From NCBI GenBank assembly GCA_036346395.1, contig JAYEVG010000047.1, positions 124,001-188,000 of the forward strand: a stretch of DNA of 64,000 nt, read 5' to 3'. Positions within the stretch are counted from its first letter, which is position 1; every line of letters starts with the position of its first letter. Made by a program: the position numbers and the translations under genes. The notes beneath the pieces were generated by a model. That model was given only the letters and a program-made list of their open reading frames with translations. It made no database searches and was not told the DNA's origin. Shown here one piece after another: positions 1-10,853 of the stretch. This DNA is from Hsuehochloa calcarea. Its lineage: Eukaryota; Streptophyta; Magnoliopsida; Poales; Poaceae.

Positions 1-186
1 CATCAGGTGGATCTGGCCAGAGCCATGGATTATGCCTACGGGAATACACTAGATGAGCTGTCTCTCCTGCAAGTGAAATTACAAGATGCAGAAGAAAAGT
101 TGAAGACTGCAGAACAAGAACTGGCCTCCTACAAGGAAGGCGAGGCTAGTTCTAGTGAGCCAGATTATACCCCAATAACACCATAG
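1..186 (+). CDS. C-terminal end of an extra ORF upstream of gag
   Basis: Frame 1 is open from the first base to a TAG at 184-186, giving 61 residues. The stretch around residues 18-45 is rich in Glu, Lys, Gln and Leu with heptad-like spacing (LQVKLQDAEEKLKTAEQEL), as in a coiled coil. The tail is acidic, Ser-rich and Pro-rich. The frame lies upstream of gag in the same orientation. An additional ORF before gag is known in some rice gypsy families, such as those related to RIRE3 and RIRE8, and its function is not established. The codon pattern shows no stop in this stretch, unlike the gag-pol downstream. The N-terminus is outside the window, so its length and start cannot be judged. Confidence 0.55.
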   Translation, partial: HQVDLARAMDYAYGNTLDELSLLQVKLQDAEEKLKTAEQELASYKEGEASSSEPDYTPITP

Positions 187-502
187 ATTTGACCTTAAAT
201 TTTTCCTTTAGTTGCGAATTATGAGCTACCAAACCTTTGTAGTAGCCATAATGAATTAATAAAATAAAAATAAATTATTTTCTTTGAAATGTTCTTGTCT
301 TGTGTTTGTTGAATTTGGGCTATTTTAGATCTATACTCTTATAATTCCTATCTCTCTTATCTAATCTGTGAAGAGTTCATCGATGGTGACCATCCTTAGG
401 AAGTGTCGGTGCTAGAGGGCAAGGAAATGAGAATGCCGAATATCAAGAAAACCAGTTCAATGACCACCACCTCCTCCAACTGAAGCTCCTGACTGGCGCC
501 AA

Positions 503-1470
503 ATGATGGCCAATCAGACTCATCTGATTGAGTTGCTAGCCCAGTCCCTTCACAGCAATCAGAATACCCAAGCGTCAGCAGCCTATCATGCTCCTCCACC
601 TCCCGCAAGAGTAACTTTGTCAGAGTTCATGAGGATGCGTCCGCCAACGTTTTCTAGTAGCACGGAACCTATGGACGCAGATGATTGGCTCAGGGTCATT
701 GGAAAGAAGCTGGATATTGCTCAATGCACAGATCGTGAGAGAGTTTTGTTTGCCTCTCATCAATTGATGGGTCCCGCATCAGAATGGTGGGATAATTTCA
801 GCATGTCCCATGCTAATGCCCAAGAAATCACTTGGGATGAGTTCATGCAAGCTTTCCGCCGATCTCACATTCCATCTGGCATGATTACTTTGAAAAAGAA
901 GGAGTTTCGCTCGCTTCGCCAAGGAAACCGTTCAGTCGGCGAGTATCTGCATAAGTTTAACCAACTTGCTCGCTATGCCCCTGAGGATGTAGCCGAGACG
1001 AAGGCAGCAAGAGCGGTTTCGGAAGGGTTGAAGCAGCGAACTCTCTGCTCGTTTGATTTCTCGAGATTTTACCGACTTTCAGCAGGTTGGTAAATAAGGC
1101 CATCGCCAGAAGGCAAACATCGAAATGGAGAATCGCAAGCGGAGGATGGCGGCTCGAAGTTTAACTCGGGAGGGCGCCAATCCTCGTTCTCTCGATCTCA
1201 CCACCTCGGCGTGGGAGATTCGGACTACTACATCGAGTTCGGCTCGATTCGCGCCCGAATACTTCCGGATTCCGTAGTAGTTCGTGCGGAGGTCGGTTCA
1301 GTGCAGGCGGCTATTTTCTGGGCGAGAATCACTTGCTTTCACCGCAGCGAGTTGGGTCACTATGCCAATAAGTGTCCCAAGAAGCGCAGACGCCACCCCG
1401 TCAAGCCAACTCCCGAGTTTGGTCTCGGCGGTCCCTCAAGACCGGTGGTCGGATTCATGAAGGGCGTGTG
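503..1470 (+). pseudogene. Gag, gypsy element 1 (frameshifted)
   Basis: Gag forms the virus-like particle that packages element RNA. The frame from 503 to 1093 contains the retrotransposon gag domain: the run around DADDWLR, EWWDNF and FRRSHIP, followed by MKKKEF-like and VGEYLHKFNQLARYAPEDV motifs, is typical of plant chromoviruses. A Pro-rich N-terminal extension probably begins upstream of 503, because the frame is open back to about 470 before a one-base slip. After 1093 the homology jumps frame. A degenerate zinc knuckle, CFHRSELGHYANKC, lies near 1340-1380 and has lost the second cysteine of the CX2C pair. The 187-502 stretch between the upstream ORF and gag is AT-rich and I see no gene in it. 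Confidence 0.85.
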
Positions 1471-1860
1471 AATCACGTCACCGCAGAGGAAGCCTATCTG
1501 AGACGGATGTTGTTCTTGGTACGTTCCTTGTCAACTCGATACAAAGATCGCTTTATTTGATTCCGAGCTTCGCATTCTTTTGTGTCAAATAAGTTTGTGG
1601 AAAAATATGGGTTATCTACCTCCCCTTAGTTAAGCCCATGTTAATCCATTCCCGGGCTCGAAATGAGGGCTAGTTTATTACTGTCCAAATCTTACCTTTG
1701 AAATCTCTGGAGTAACTTTCTCGGCCAACTTAATAGTCTTGCGTTCGCAAGGATTGGGCGTAATTCTTGGAATGGATGGCTTGCCAAAAATCGAGGCGAG
1801 GATAGATTGTGCTAGTAGATCTATCAACCTCACCAATGAACAAGGGATTTGGTAGAGTTC
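1471..1860 (+). pseudogene. Aspartic protease remnant, gypsy element 1
   Basis: This stretch separates the gag zinc knuckle from the reverse transcriptase, where the retroviral-type aspartic protease belongs. The start HVTAEEA after 1471 is the usual lead-in. Near 1552-1580 one frame reads LFDSEL, which matches the place of the catalytic LFDSG, with Glu in place of the Gly. Beyond that the frame is lost through several stops. No protease could be produced. The assignment rests on position and a few residues, so the borders are approximate. Confidence 0.5.
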
Positions 1861-2690
1861 CAACCCAAGACTTCTACGGAAAGAAGTCCTATCTTGACAG
1901 ATTTAAAGGAATTGAAAGCTGGAAGATATACCCGTGGTACAAGAATATCGGATGTTTTTAGGAGGACTTACAGTATGCCACCGACCAGGGACATAATGTT
2001 CTTAATTGACTTAGTCGTGGATCGCTCCAATTCGAAGAGACCCTACGAATCGAAAGCGATCTAGCAGAGTTGAAGAAGCGATCGAAGAACTACTGAGTAA
2101 AGGTTACATTCAACCGAGTTCATCGCCTTGGGAGCTCCAAGTACTATTTGTCAAAAAGAAAGACAATAGTATGAGAATGTGTGTGGACTATAGATCACTC
2201 AACGAGGTAACAATCAAAACAAGTTCCCGTTACCTAGGATAGATGATCTGTTTGATCAACTTAAAGGAGCAGATGTTTTCTCCAAGATTGATTTGAGGTC
2301 GCTACCATCGATTAAAAATCGACGGAAGATATTTCAAGACGACCTTCACCACGGATATGGGTATGCGAGTTCACAAAGTGATGTTATTTGGACTAACAAA
2401 TGCCCTGCTTATTTCATGAATATGATGAACAAAGTGTTCATGGAATTCTTGGATAAGTTTGTGGTGGTATTCATAGATGATATTCTCATCTATTCAAGAG
2501 ATATGGAAGAGCATGAAAAACATCTCAGAATTATTTTGGACAAACTTCGAGAACACCAACTTTATGCCAAACTCAAAAAAGTGAATTTTGGCTCACCAAG
2601 TGGCTTTTCTTGGACACATTGTGTCGCCAGGAGGAGTTGCGATGAGACCCTCAAAGGTTGAAGGCAGTAATGGATTGGAAGCAACCCAAG
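1849..2690 (+). pseudogene. Reverse transcriptase, gypsy element 1 (broken)
   Basis: The reverse transcriptase copies element RNA into cDNA in the particle. Pieces occur in order: a PPTRDI-like entry near 1978, KKDNSMRMCVDYRSLNEVTIK near 2155-2215, PRIDDLFDQLKGADVFSKIDLR near 2235-2300, and the catalytic box FIDDILIYS near 2470-2495. The pieces fall in different frames, with small deletions near 2219 and 2300-2390, so the frame is destroyed. The closest relative in this window is the reverse transcriptase of gypsy element 2 at 16740-17498, which shares the same motifs and is intact there. The stretch 2293-2661 keeps an open frame of 122 codons covering the palm and thumb side. Confidence 0.88.
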
Positions 2691-3240
2691 TCCATCACGT
2701 ATGAGAAGTTTTCTTGGATTAGCTGGGTATTACATGATTCATTGAAAATTTCTCCAAGATCGCCAAACCCATGACTCAACTTCAAGAAGGAAAAGAAATT
2801 TGAATGGACAAGTGCTTGTGAACATAGTTTTCAAGAGTGAAGAAAAGACTAGTCTCGCACGGTGCTAGTTTTACGGATATCGTAAGGATTTTGAAGTTTT
2901 ACGTGGCGCATCACGCCTGTGGGCTAGGATGTGTACCGATGCAGAAGGAAAGGTCGTGGCTTATGCATCTCGTCGATTAAGGCCACATGAAGGAAATTAT
3001 CCAACTCATGATTTAGAGTTAGCAACAATTGTGCATGCTTTGAAAATCAAGCGGATTATCTCATTGGTAACATTGTGAGATTTTCACAGATCATAAGAGT
3101 CTGAAATATATCTTCACCCAGTCAGATCTTAATCTCAGGCAAAGAAGATGGTTAGAGCTGATAAAGGATTATGACCTTGGAATTCATTATCACCGGGTAA
3201 AGCCAGCGTGGTAGCGGATGCTCGAGTAGGAAAGCATCTT
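2690..3240 (+). pseudogene. RNase H, gypsy element 1 (broken)
   Basis: RNase H removes the RNA strand during cDNA synthesis. Recognisable parts are the connection region near 2730-2830 (IENFSKIAKPMTQL), a degraded first active-site stretch near 2900-2940, and a well-kept run near 3078-3195 reading FTDHKSLKYIFTQ, RQRRWLELIKDYD and IHYH. The VADA motif near 3215 is damaged. Several stops and at least three frame changes occur. The sequence parallels 16224-16739 on the minus strand, where the same domain of gypsy element 2 is mostly open. Confidence 0.82.
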
Positions 3241-3259
3241 GCAACACGGTTTTAGTTCA

Positions 3260-4330
3260 AGAAAATCAACCAGAGTTGTATGAAGAACTAAAGCATCTGA
3301 ATCTAGAAATTGTCAGTCAAGGCTGTATCAATACAGTGGAAGTCCAACCAACCATACAAAGTCAGATCAGAGAAAAACAGCTAGAAGACGAAGACATCAA
3401 AGAAATCATGAAAAACATGAGAAGAGGCAAAGCCCCAGATTTTCTCGAAGGCGAGCCAGGGCACAGTATGGTTTGGCAACCGCATCTGTGTACCTAAACA
3501 TCATGAAACCAGACAACTGATTCTGAAAGAAGCTCATGAATCACCTTACTCTATCCATCCCGGGAGTACCAAGATGTACCAGGATCTGAAGGAAAAGTAT
3601 TGGTGGGTTAGTATGAAGCGAGAGATCGCTGAGTTTGTTGCACGTTGTGATGTATGTCGTGTTAAGCGAGAACATCGAGAGACTGCCGGATTGTTACAAC
3701 CATTACCAATTCCCGAGTGGAAATGGGAGGAGATTGGTATGGATTTTATCACCGGACTACCTAGGACCCAATCAGGTTGTGATTCCATTTGGGTAATAAT
3801 TGACCGATTAACAAAAGTGGCTCATTTTATTCCAGTCAAGACCACTTACAGAAGCAATAAGTTAGCAGAATTGTACATGGCCAGGATCGTCTGTCTACAT
3901 GGTATACCCAAGAAAATTGTGTCCGACAGAGGTTCGATTCACTTCAAAATTTTGGCGAGTCTACATGAAGCTTTAGGAACAGACTCAACTTCAAAGACTG
4001 AGATATCATCCCCAAGCAGATGGCGGTGAGCGTGTAAATCAGTCCTAGAAGTCATGCTTCGAGCTTGTGCTATAGATTATGGAAGAAGTCTGGGATAAGA
4101 ATTTGCCCTATCACGAATTTTCCTACAACAACGACTTTCAAGCTAGCCTACAGATGTCGCCATTTGAAGCATTGTATGGTAGAAAGTGTAGAACCCTCTC
4201 CTTTGGGATCAAGTAGGAGAGCACCAATTCTTGGACTGAATTGATAAAAGAAGTCAAAGTAAGGTAAAAGCAATAAGAGAGCGTCTCAAAGTAGCTCAAA
4301 CCCGACAAAGAGTTATGCCGATAATCGTCG
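3260..4330 (+). pseudogene. Integrase, gypsy element 1 (broken)
   Basis: Integrase inserts the cDNA into chromosomal DNA. The zinc-binding N-terminal domain is visible near 3540-3670 (HPGSTKMYQDLK, then CDVC with the usual following KREH). The catalytic core follows: DFITGLPRT with the first Asp near 3752, then SDRGS with the second Asp near 3930. The third acidic region near 4020-4080 is out of frame. An open frame of 151 codons covers 3574-4029. The stretch 3276-3497 is the linker between RNase H and integrase and also keeps an open frame of 73 codons. Confidence 0.86.
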
Positions 4331-4339
4331 GAGAGAACT

Positions 4340-4790
4340 ATCCTTGAGATGGGAGATTTTGTCTATCTCGAGGTAACTCCACTCAGGAGTGAAGAGATTC
4401 AGACTAAAGGAAAACTCGCACCTGCATTTGTCGGACCTATAAGATTTTGGCAAAAGAGGCGAAGTTGCTTATCGTTGGAATTACCGGCATCTCTGTCATT
4501 TATTCACAATGTCTTCCATGTATCCCGATTAAAGAAATGTCTCAGAGTACCAATGTAAGAAACACCACTGAGAACATCGATCTTCAAGAAGATCTCACCT
4601 ATGTGGAACAACCAATCAAGATTCTCGATGTGGCGTAGCGTCACGAAGCAAAGTCATTCGTTCTTGTAAGGTTGATGGAGCAATCATTCGGAAGAAGAAG
4701 CTACAGGAGCGAGAAGAAGTTTTGAGAGCCGAGTATCCCAACCTTTTGTCGACCAAGTCCGAATCTCTGGTCGAGATTCCCTTTAAGGGG
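4340..4790 (+). pseudogene. Integrase C-terminus with chromodomain, gypsy element 1
   Basis: The end of pol carries FHVSRLKKCL near 4515-4545, LQEDLTYVEQPIKILD near 4580-4630, and in another frame a SRSKVIR...CKV...EERE-like run near 4640-4720. This is the chromodomain that plant chromoviruses add to integrase. It is thought to steer integration by reading chromatin. The reading ends just before the polypurine tract. Two or more frameshifts separate the pieces. The intact equivalent is at 14667-15037 on the minus strand in gypsy element 2. Confidence 0.8.
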
Positions 4791-4796
4791 GGTAGG
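4784..4796 (+). other. Polypurine tract of gypsy element 1
   Basis: The tract AAGGGGGGTAGG lies immediately before the TGTAAC start of the 3' LTR at 4799. It primes plus-strand cDNA synthesis in LTR retrotransposons. Confidence 0.85.
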
Positions 4797-5536
4797 TTTG
4801 TAACTGCCCAAAAATTTCAATTTCAGTTGAAAATAAAACATCAATAATTTTTGTGAATTTTCTAGAATTTTTAAAAAGTTTTTCACTAAAGTATATTAAG
4901 GTTAAAAGAATTTATGTGCAAAATCTATTACCAACTAAAAGTTGGAATTATTTTATTTAAGTCCAGAATGCCTCATAGAATTTATGTGAATTTTCTTAAA
5001 ATTTTGGACTTCATTTACTATTTTCTAAAGCCTATTTGAATTTCTGAATTAAATTAATTGAAAAGGGTTTAAAATCTTTTAACAAGATCTTGGCCGCACC
5101 CAAAGATTCCCACCAACCCACCTCTCTCGCCGCCCCCTTGCCACGCCGCGTCACACATCAGTGCAAGCGCGACTCCATCGCAGGTGTCGCGCTCGCTCTT
5201 GCTGGCGCCTTGGATCAAGCATCCGGTGATTTCCGTCACCCCGCGCCCTCTCTCTGTCTCGTGAGCAAGTGGGCCCACCTACAGTGTCGTCCTCCTCCTC
5301 CCTTTCTTCCCACACGCCCGCGCCTCTTGCCGCCATTGCTGCCGCCTCGAGCTCGTCACTCCCGCGATTCCCTCCTCCTCTTCACTCGCCATCACGCAAT
5401 GATAAGCGGCCGTTCCCTCGCGTTCGTTCCGGCATTACCCCCTCCTTAACTCGGCGTAATGCCGCCGCCCTCATCTCCGCATAAGCGGCCGTTGCCACCT
5501 CGCCCACGATCTCCATCACCCGACCTCGCCCTCGCC

Positions 5537-5544
5537 CTATAAAG
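5537..5544 (+). promoter_or_regulatory. Candidate TATA box of the LTR promoter
   Basis: CTATAAAG lies in a GC-rich context roughly 740 bases into the LTR, followed by a pyrimidine-rich leader. Its place is right for the U3/R border. Transcription start has not been seen, so the call rests on motif and position. Confidence 0.5.
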
Positions 5545-7249
5545 GGAGCACCAGTGCGCTCTACTCCCTCAAGCTTTTGCCCCAACTCTCCACACCTCCT
5601 CGCTCCCGCCGCCCGCAATTGGCTCTTCTCTCTCCCGCCGAGCTGTGCTCACGCCTCTAGTCGCCGCCGGTGAACCTCCGGCCGCCTCGACCGCACCAAG
5701 CCGCCTCGGCAAGATCGCGAACTCGTGCGCACCTCGCGCACTCGGGCGTCGCCGGAGCTCCTTCGCGACTAACGATCGAACCACCGCCGCCTCTCGCCGC
5801 GCGACCATCTTCCGCCACGCCCTCGCGTCGCCAGTAGCGCATCGTACTCGATGTCGTCTCTGAATGTTTTGCGCACCTCACCGAGCTCGCCAGCGCCGGC
5901 GCCTGTACCTTGGTTCCGGCGCCTCCTCTCCGGTGCCGGCGTGGCTCTGCCACCTCGGCGCCACCTCATCGCTTGCATGCGTGGCGCCAAATCGGCGCCA
6001 GCGTGGTCGCTGCCGGTAGCGGTAGCGCCAACAAGCGACTTCCCCTTCGTCTTGTTGCGTGCGAGTCCACCGTGGACTTGCGCCTCGGCGTGGACTCGAT
6101 CCATGGTATGCATGGGCCCACATGTCGATCTCAGGCTGCGATCTTTGCGGCGTCGGTGGCGCAATAAATAGAATTTCCTTTAGAAATTTAATTGGAAATT
6201 TGGAAAATCTGATTTTGGAATTAAATTTAGATTTAAACTTCGAGAACTCGTATTTCTTCATACAAACTCCGATTTAGGTGATTCAAATTTCTAAATTTGT
6301 ATAAAATCAAGATCTAGCTAACTAAACCAAAATTATTTAATTTGGAGTTAATTTGAATTTTCATTTGAATTTATTTGTGTTCATTTGAATTTGTTTGAAT
6401 TTGGAATATTCTCGCGTATAGATTTTGACGACTCCGGAGAGCTTGACCCTATTGAAGAAGTAGAATACAGGAATTTGAGCAAGGCAAGTTACACCATTGA
6501 CCATTTTGCCCCAATATTTAAAATTATTTAATTCTGTTTTAAATTATTATTGCATGCATAATTGTATTTAATTATTTTAAATTCCTGTTTTAAATATTTA
6601 ATTATTCCAATTCCTTTGTATAGCCAAATTTGATTGTTGTATTATCAATTCCTTGTAACCTTAGTCAAATGAATTTAAAAATAAATATATGCATAGCAAA
6701 TGCTTAGACCATGAAATATTTGACTTTGGGAGAATTTAGCCAAAATTTCATAAATTGATAAAAAGCCTATGACATTGCTTTGTCATGGTGGACTTTTGCA
6801 AATGTCTTTGAAAATTAAAAATAAAAGAAAATGGTTTATACTTGGGCAAACATGGACCGTTGGTGGGGTGCGAGTTTATGCACGAACTGTCAGTTAGGGC
6901 CGAGACCGGGGTTTTATTGAAAGTTGCCCAAGTAGATTAAGGACCGGCCTTTGAGCCGCATCTTGCAAAAGCTCCACCGTACTACCACATGTTCTGTATG
7001 GGCAGAACCAGGCTTAATAATTTGTATCACCTCAGTATTGTTTATGCCATTTTTGTTGTGTGGGTGTCGGTTAGACTTTATTCCCACTTGGCGCAAGAGG
7101 GGGCTTCCGGTAGGTGGTTAGCCTAATGGAAGTGAAACCTTAGCGGGCATATTGGTATTGAGGTAGTGCATTGGAAACGTCTTGTGATAATTGCCCAGTC
7201 ACACGCCTAAGGAAGCGTGTATTGGCCGACATAACGGGCAAATTATCTC

Positions 7250-7322
7250 GTGTGGGTAAAGTTGTACCACCTCTGCAGAGTGTAAATCTATTCGAATAGC
7301 CGTGTCCACGGTCATGGACATG
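7250..7322 (+). repeat. Conserved LTR block, copy 1
   Basis: The block has GTGTGGGTAAAG, then CTCTGCAGAG, then the palindrome TATTCGAATA, then GCCGTGTCC. The same order recurs in gypsy element 2 LTRs, solo LTR A and solo LTR B, although the surrounding LTR sequences differ. Confidence 0.8.
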
Positions 7323-7942
7323 CTGAGCAAAGCCACTCTAAGTTAGATTTGTTTTTGGTTTTAAATTAACTTTGGACATGATTTGAGGATGGTTAATCCT
7401 TGTGGTAAATTTGGGCGGGTAGCCTTGTGATAGGAGGGTATCCTTCACCATGTTTCATATGGAGGTTATCCACAATAAAATGATCAATTTTAAATCGATT
7501 TTAGTTATGTAGAAAATGTGCCTTGAAACTTAGTATAACTATTTAAATCCAAAAGGGTGATTTATGCAAATAAACCCTACAACCTTCCTTTGAATAACTT
7601 ATGCATGCATTCTAAATTACGTATTGGGTGTAATTTGCGAGCACGATTGTAGTGCTCACTCTTCTTGAATATTATTATTCGGAGAAAGCGCTATCGAAGG
7701 TGAGGAGCGGGGCGATTAGGCGGCGACCTCGACGATTACTGTGGCGTATCGTGTAGCTTACCATTATTATTTGCTTAAGCAATGTTTTATTTGGCCTCGG
7801 CCCGATTGTAACAAACTCTATGCTTATTAAATATACACGTTGGATATGTTTGTGATAACATTTTTGTGACTGTGTACACTGGAAATCATAGACTAGTGTA
7901 TGAACACAGAGAATTCGGGATCCTTCGTTCCCGGGTTCGACA

Positions 7943-8889
7943 CTCTCCGAGATCTTTCATTGAGAAACTTTTTCTCAATGAAGACTTCACAGCTTCTAGC
8001 ATTGGAATATCATTTCCGATCAATAATATGTCATCTACATACAAGACTAGAAAAACAAGTGCGCTCCCACTAGCCTTCTTGTAAATACAAGGCTCTTCTT
8101 CATTCTTGATGAAACCAAACCCTTTGACTGCTTCATCAAAACGAAGATTCCAACTCCGAGATGCTTGCTTCAATCCATAAATGGACTTCTGAAGCTTGCA
8201 TATTCTCCCAGCATTTTTCGGATCAACAAAACCCTCAGGCTGTGTCATGTTCACATCCTCGCTTAGATTTTCATTTAGGAAAGCCGTTTTGACATCCATC
8301 GCCAAATCTAAGTAGTCGAAATAGGCGATGTCGCTAGGAGGATCGAATAGACTTTAGCATAGCGACGAGTAACGTCTCATCATAATCAACACTTTGAATT
8401 TGTTTGAAACCTTTCGCCACCAATCGTGCCGTATAGATGTGAACATTTCCATCCATGTCTATCTTTTTCTTAAAAACCCATTTACACTCAATAGTTTTTA
8501 CACCATCGGTGGATCCACCAAGTTCAAACTTGATTATCATGCATGGATTCTATTTCGGACCTCATGGCTGCAAGCCATTTTTCAGAGTTTGGTCCCATCA
8601 TTGCTTCCGTGTAGCTCTTTGGCTCATCATTGTCCAATAACAATATGTCTCGTTGTCCCGTGGTTAGGAGTGTGAATTTTTCAGTTACGCGACGTGCCCT
8701 TGTAGATCTACGTGGGGGCGGTGCCTCCATAACCGGTTGTACAACATCTTGTACATCCTGTTGAGGTTCAATAGGAGCTGAAACATTTTCAGATGTTTCC
8801 CGAATTTCTTCAAGCTGCACCTTGCTCCCACTAACACCTTTTGAAAGAAACTCTTTTTTCAAAAAGACACCGTTCCGAGCGACAAACAC
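7943..8889 (-). pseudogene. Reverse transcriptase, copia 1 (interrupted)
   Basis: Read from the right, an acidic linker with RRSTR and a YTEAM motif (8524-8889) leads into KWLAAMRSEIESM. ECKWVFKKK and ARLVAKGF follow near 8400-8500, then MDVKTAFLN near 8275-8305, LQKSIYGLKQASRSWN near 8150-8210, and the catalytic YVDDILLIGND near 8005-8040. The frame stops making sense at MKDLGE (7943-7960), where gypsy element 1 is inserted. Small frameshifts fall near 8310-8340 and 8530. The catalytic YVDD pair is intact. Confidence 0.88.
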
Positions 8890-9720
8890 TTTGAATTCTT
8901 CCCGATTGTAAAAATAATATTCTTTGGTTTATCTAGGATACCCAACAAAGAAATATTTATAAGATTTAGGATGGAGCTTATCAAACGTCAAACGTTTCAC
9001 ATAAGTCTCACAACCCCATATCTTAAGGAAAGACAATACAGGACGTTTCGCGGTCCATTTCTCATATGGTGTATTTTCCACTGATTTAGATGGAACTCTG
9101 TTTAGTGTGAACGCAGCAGTTTCTAGAGCATATCCCCAGAAGGACAATGGAAGATCGGATTGGCTCATCATTGACCGAACCATGTCTAACAAGGTCCAGT
9201 TCCTCCATTCAGATACCCCGTTCCACTGAGGCGTGCTAGGCGGAGTCAGCTGTGGAACAATTCCATACTGTTTTAGATGTTCACCAAATTCATGGCTCAA
9301 ATATTCACCTCCAAGATCAGATCGTAGAATTTTAATTGTCTTGCCTAGCTGATTTTGTACTTCATTCTGAAATTCTTTAAACTTTTCAAACGATTCTGAC
9401 TTGTGCCTCATTAAGTAGATGTATCCATATCTACTAAAGTCATCGGTAAAAGTAATGAAATACTGAAAACCACCTCTGGCTATTGAGCTCATTGGTCCAC
9501 ATACATCGGTATGTACAAGTCCCAACAAGTCACTTGCCCTCTCACTATGACCGGTGAAAGGCGCCTTTGTCATCTTGCCAAGTAAACAAGACTCGCATGT
9601 CTCAAATGATTCAAAAATCAAATGAGTTGAGTAGACCATCTTTATGGAGCTTCTCTATGCGTTTCTCATTTATATGACCTAAGCGACAATGCCAAATAAA
9701 AGCGGGATTCAAATCATTAG
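8890..9720 (-). pseudogene. Integrase, copia 1
   Basis: The frame 8929-9639 covers the end of the zinc-binding domain (CESCLLGKMTKAPF) and the catalytic core: HTDVCGPM with the first Asp, FTDDFSRYGYIY, RSDLGGEY with the second Asp, and NGVSEWRNWT carrying the catalytic Glu. The HCRLGH half of the zinc-binding domain sits at the end of the neighbouring frame, which overlaps by a one-base shift near 9611-9639. The core is well preserved, although RRNR in the usual motif has become WRNW. It ends at a YFFVGYPR run and then a frameshift. Confidence 0.88.
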
Positions 9721-10853
9721 GCCGTAGCCTCTTTGCATTAATATTATAGACAGGCTTATCCTCAAGATCAAGAACATATAACCCATTCAACAATGGACAA
9801 TGTGCATAGAGTATATTATTCAAATAAATAGAACAACGTTTGTTCTTTATTACGAACTCATAACCACCATCTTCCTCCAAACATGAAGAAGAGATGATGT
9901 TCTTACTCAATGCTGGAATGTAATAACAATTATTTAATTTCAAAACTAATCCTGAAGGTAATGACAAGTGATAAGTGCCGATACCAAGTCTGACAACCTT
10001 TGCTCCATTGCCGACACGCACGTCCAACTCGCCTCTCGCAAAACTTCTAGTCCTTCTTAGACCCTGCAATGATTTGCAAGTATGAATCATCGATCCGGTA
10101 TCAAATACCCAAGATTCATCAGAAGAAATTGCAAGATTAATTTCTATAACATTTATACCTGAAGCAGAAGTCTCGCTTCCCTTCTTCTTTTTCAGATCCT
10201 CCAAGTATTTCTTACAATTCCTAGACCAATGCCCCTTGACATGGCAGTGGTAGCATTCATCATCAGGAGAAGGGCCAGATTTGACCTTCCCATTTGGCTT
10301 TGGCTTAGAGCTAGGGTGCTCATTAGGAACCTTTCCTTTTCCTTTGCCTTTGCCTTTGGGCGTCCAACGCTTCCTTTTTTTATTCTCCTTCTGAACCATC
10401 ATCACATAATTGTTATTTTTCTTAATGCTTTCCTCTGCTGTCTTAAGCATCCCATACAATTCAGTCAATGATTTCTCCATGCTATTCATATGAAAAGTCA
10501 AAATGAACTGCTCATAGCTCGGAGGAAGAGATTGGAGAACAACATCCGTAGCCAGATCAGGATTAAGGGGAGAACCAAGCTTCTCCAAGCTCTCAATGTA
10601 ACCAATCATCTTAATCACATGAGGGTGATTGGACTACCTTCCGACTTGACACGCAAATAAGGACTTTGAGATGTTAAACCTCTCGGTCTAGCTTGGTTCT
10701 CAAACATGCCACATGATCCTTCAATCATAGTGTGAGCATCTGCATTCTCATAATGTTTCTGAAGCTCAGAGGACATGGTAGCAAGCATGAGACAGCTAAC
10801 GTCGAGTGAATCATTGCAGTGCTTCTCATAAGCTTTGCGGGTGGCAACGTTTG
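9720..10853 (-). pseudogene. Gag C-terminal part and protease, copia 1
   Basis: The frame 9611-10618 (335 codons) contains the gag C-terminal half. A Lys-rich stretch near 10290-10400 precedes a CCHC zinc knuckle at 10214-10255 (CYHCHVKGHWSRNC). The protease active site WVFDTGS lies near 10105-10125. In the neighbouring frame 10615-10853 the gag reads RKAYEKHCNDSLDVSCLMLATM, interrupted at the right by solo LTR A. Gag continues at 25229. A frameshift near 10615-10630 separates the two gag pieces. The zinc knuckle binds element RNA and the protease cleaves the polyprotein. Confidence 0.87.

Larger units (their letters stand above)
1..7942 (+). mobile_element. Gypsy element 1: Ty3/gypsy chromovirus (Tekay/Del type), 5' part missing
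   Basis: This is the right-hand part of a plus-strand LTR retrotransposon whose 5' LTR and primer-binding site lie beyond the left edge. The order is an upstream ORF, gag, protease remnant, reverse transcriptase, RNase H, integrase and chromodomain, then a polypurine tract and a 3' LTR. The domain order, with a C-terminal chromodomain, is that of plant chromoviruses. The element ends at 7942 and the sequence resumes inside the reverse transcriptase of a minus-strand copia, so it inserted into that copia. The base after the LTR begins CTCTC, the presumed target-site duplication, but the other copy is outside the window. Every coding region is broken by stops and frameshifts, so it cannot move by itself. 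Confidence 0.9.
4799..7942 (+). repeat. 3' LTR of gypsy element 1
   Basis: The LTR is 3144 bases, starting TGTAACTGCCC after the polypurine tract and ending GGGTTCGACA. It begins AT-rich, has a GC-rich, CpG-rich leader from about 5090 to 6165 on the sense strand, and is AT-rich again after that. Several frames of 60-130 codons occur on both strands in the GC-rich part; they overlap each other in every frame and resemble no protein, so I treat them as compositional. The base after 7942 continues copia 1 in its reverse transcriptase. Confidence 0.88.
7943..10853 (-). mobile_element. Copia 1, central part (gag to reverse transcriptase), BARE/Angela type
   Basis: This is the larger visible piece of a minus-strand Ty1/copia retrotransposon. 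The order read leftwards is gag end, zinc knuckle, protease, integrase, reverse transcriptase, which is the copia order. The element is cut on the right by solo LTR A at 10854, with TSD GTTTG, and resumes at 25229. It is cut on the left by gypsy element 1 at 7942; the rest of its reverse transcriptase, RNase H and 3' LTR lie beyond the left edge. The integrase and gag sequences look closest to BARE/Angela-type copia elements of grasses. Stops and frameshifts are present throughout. Confidence 0.9.

Noticed and set aside
1678..1863. Minus-strand 61-codon frame in gypsy element 1.
   Set aside because: It is antisense to the protease region of the element and has no known motif.
5090..6277. Many overlapping Ala/Arg/Pro-rich frames that could be taken for a GC-rich grass gene.
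   Set aside because: The region is the leader part of the LTR of gypsy element 1, follows a TATA box, and shows no protein motif.
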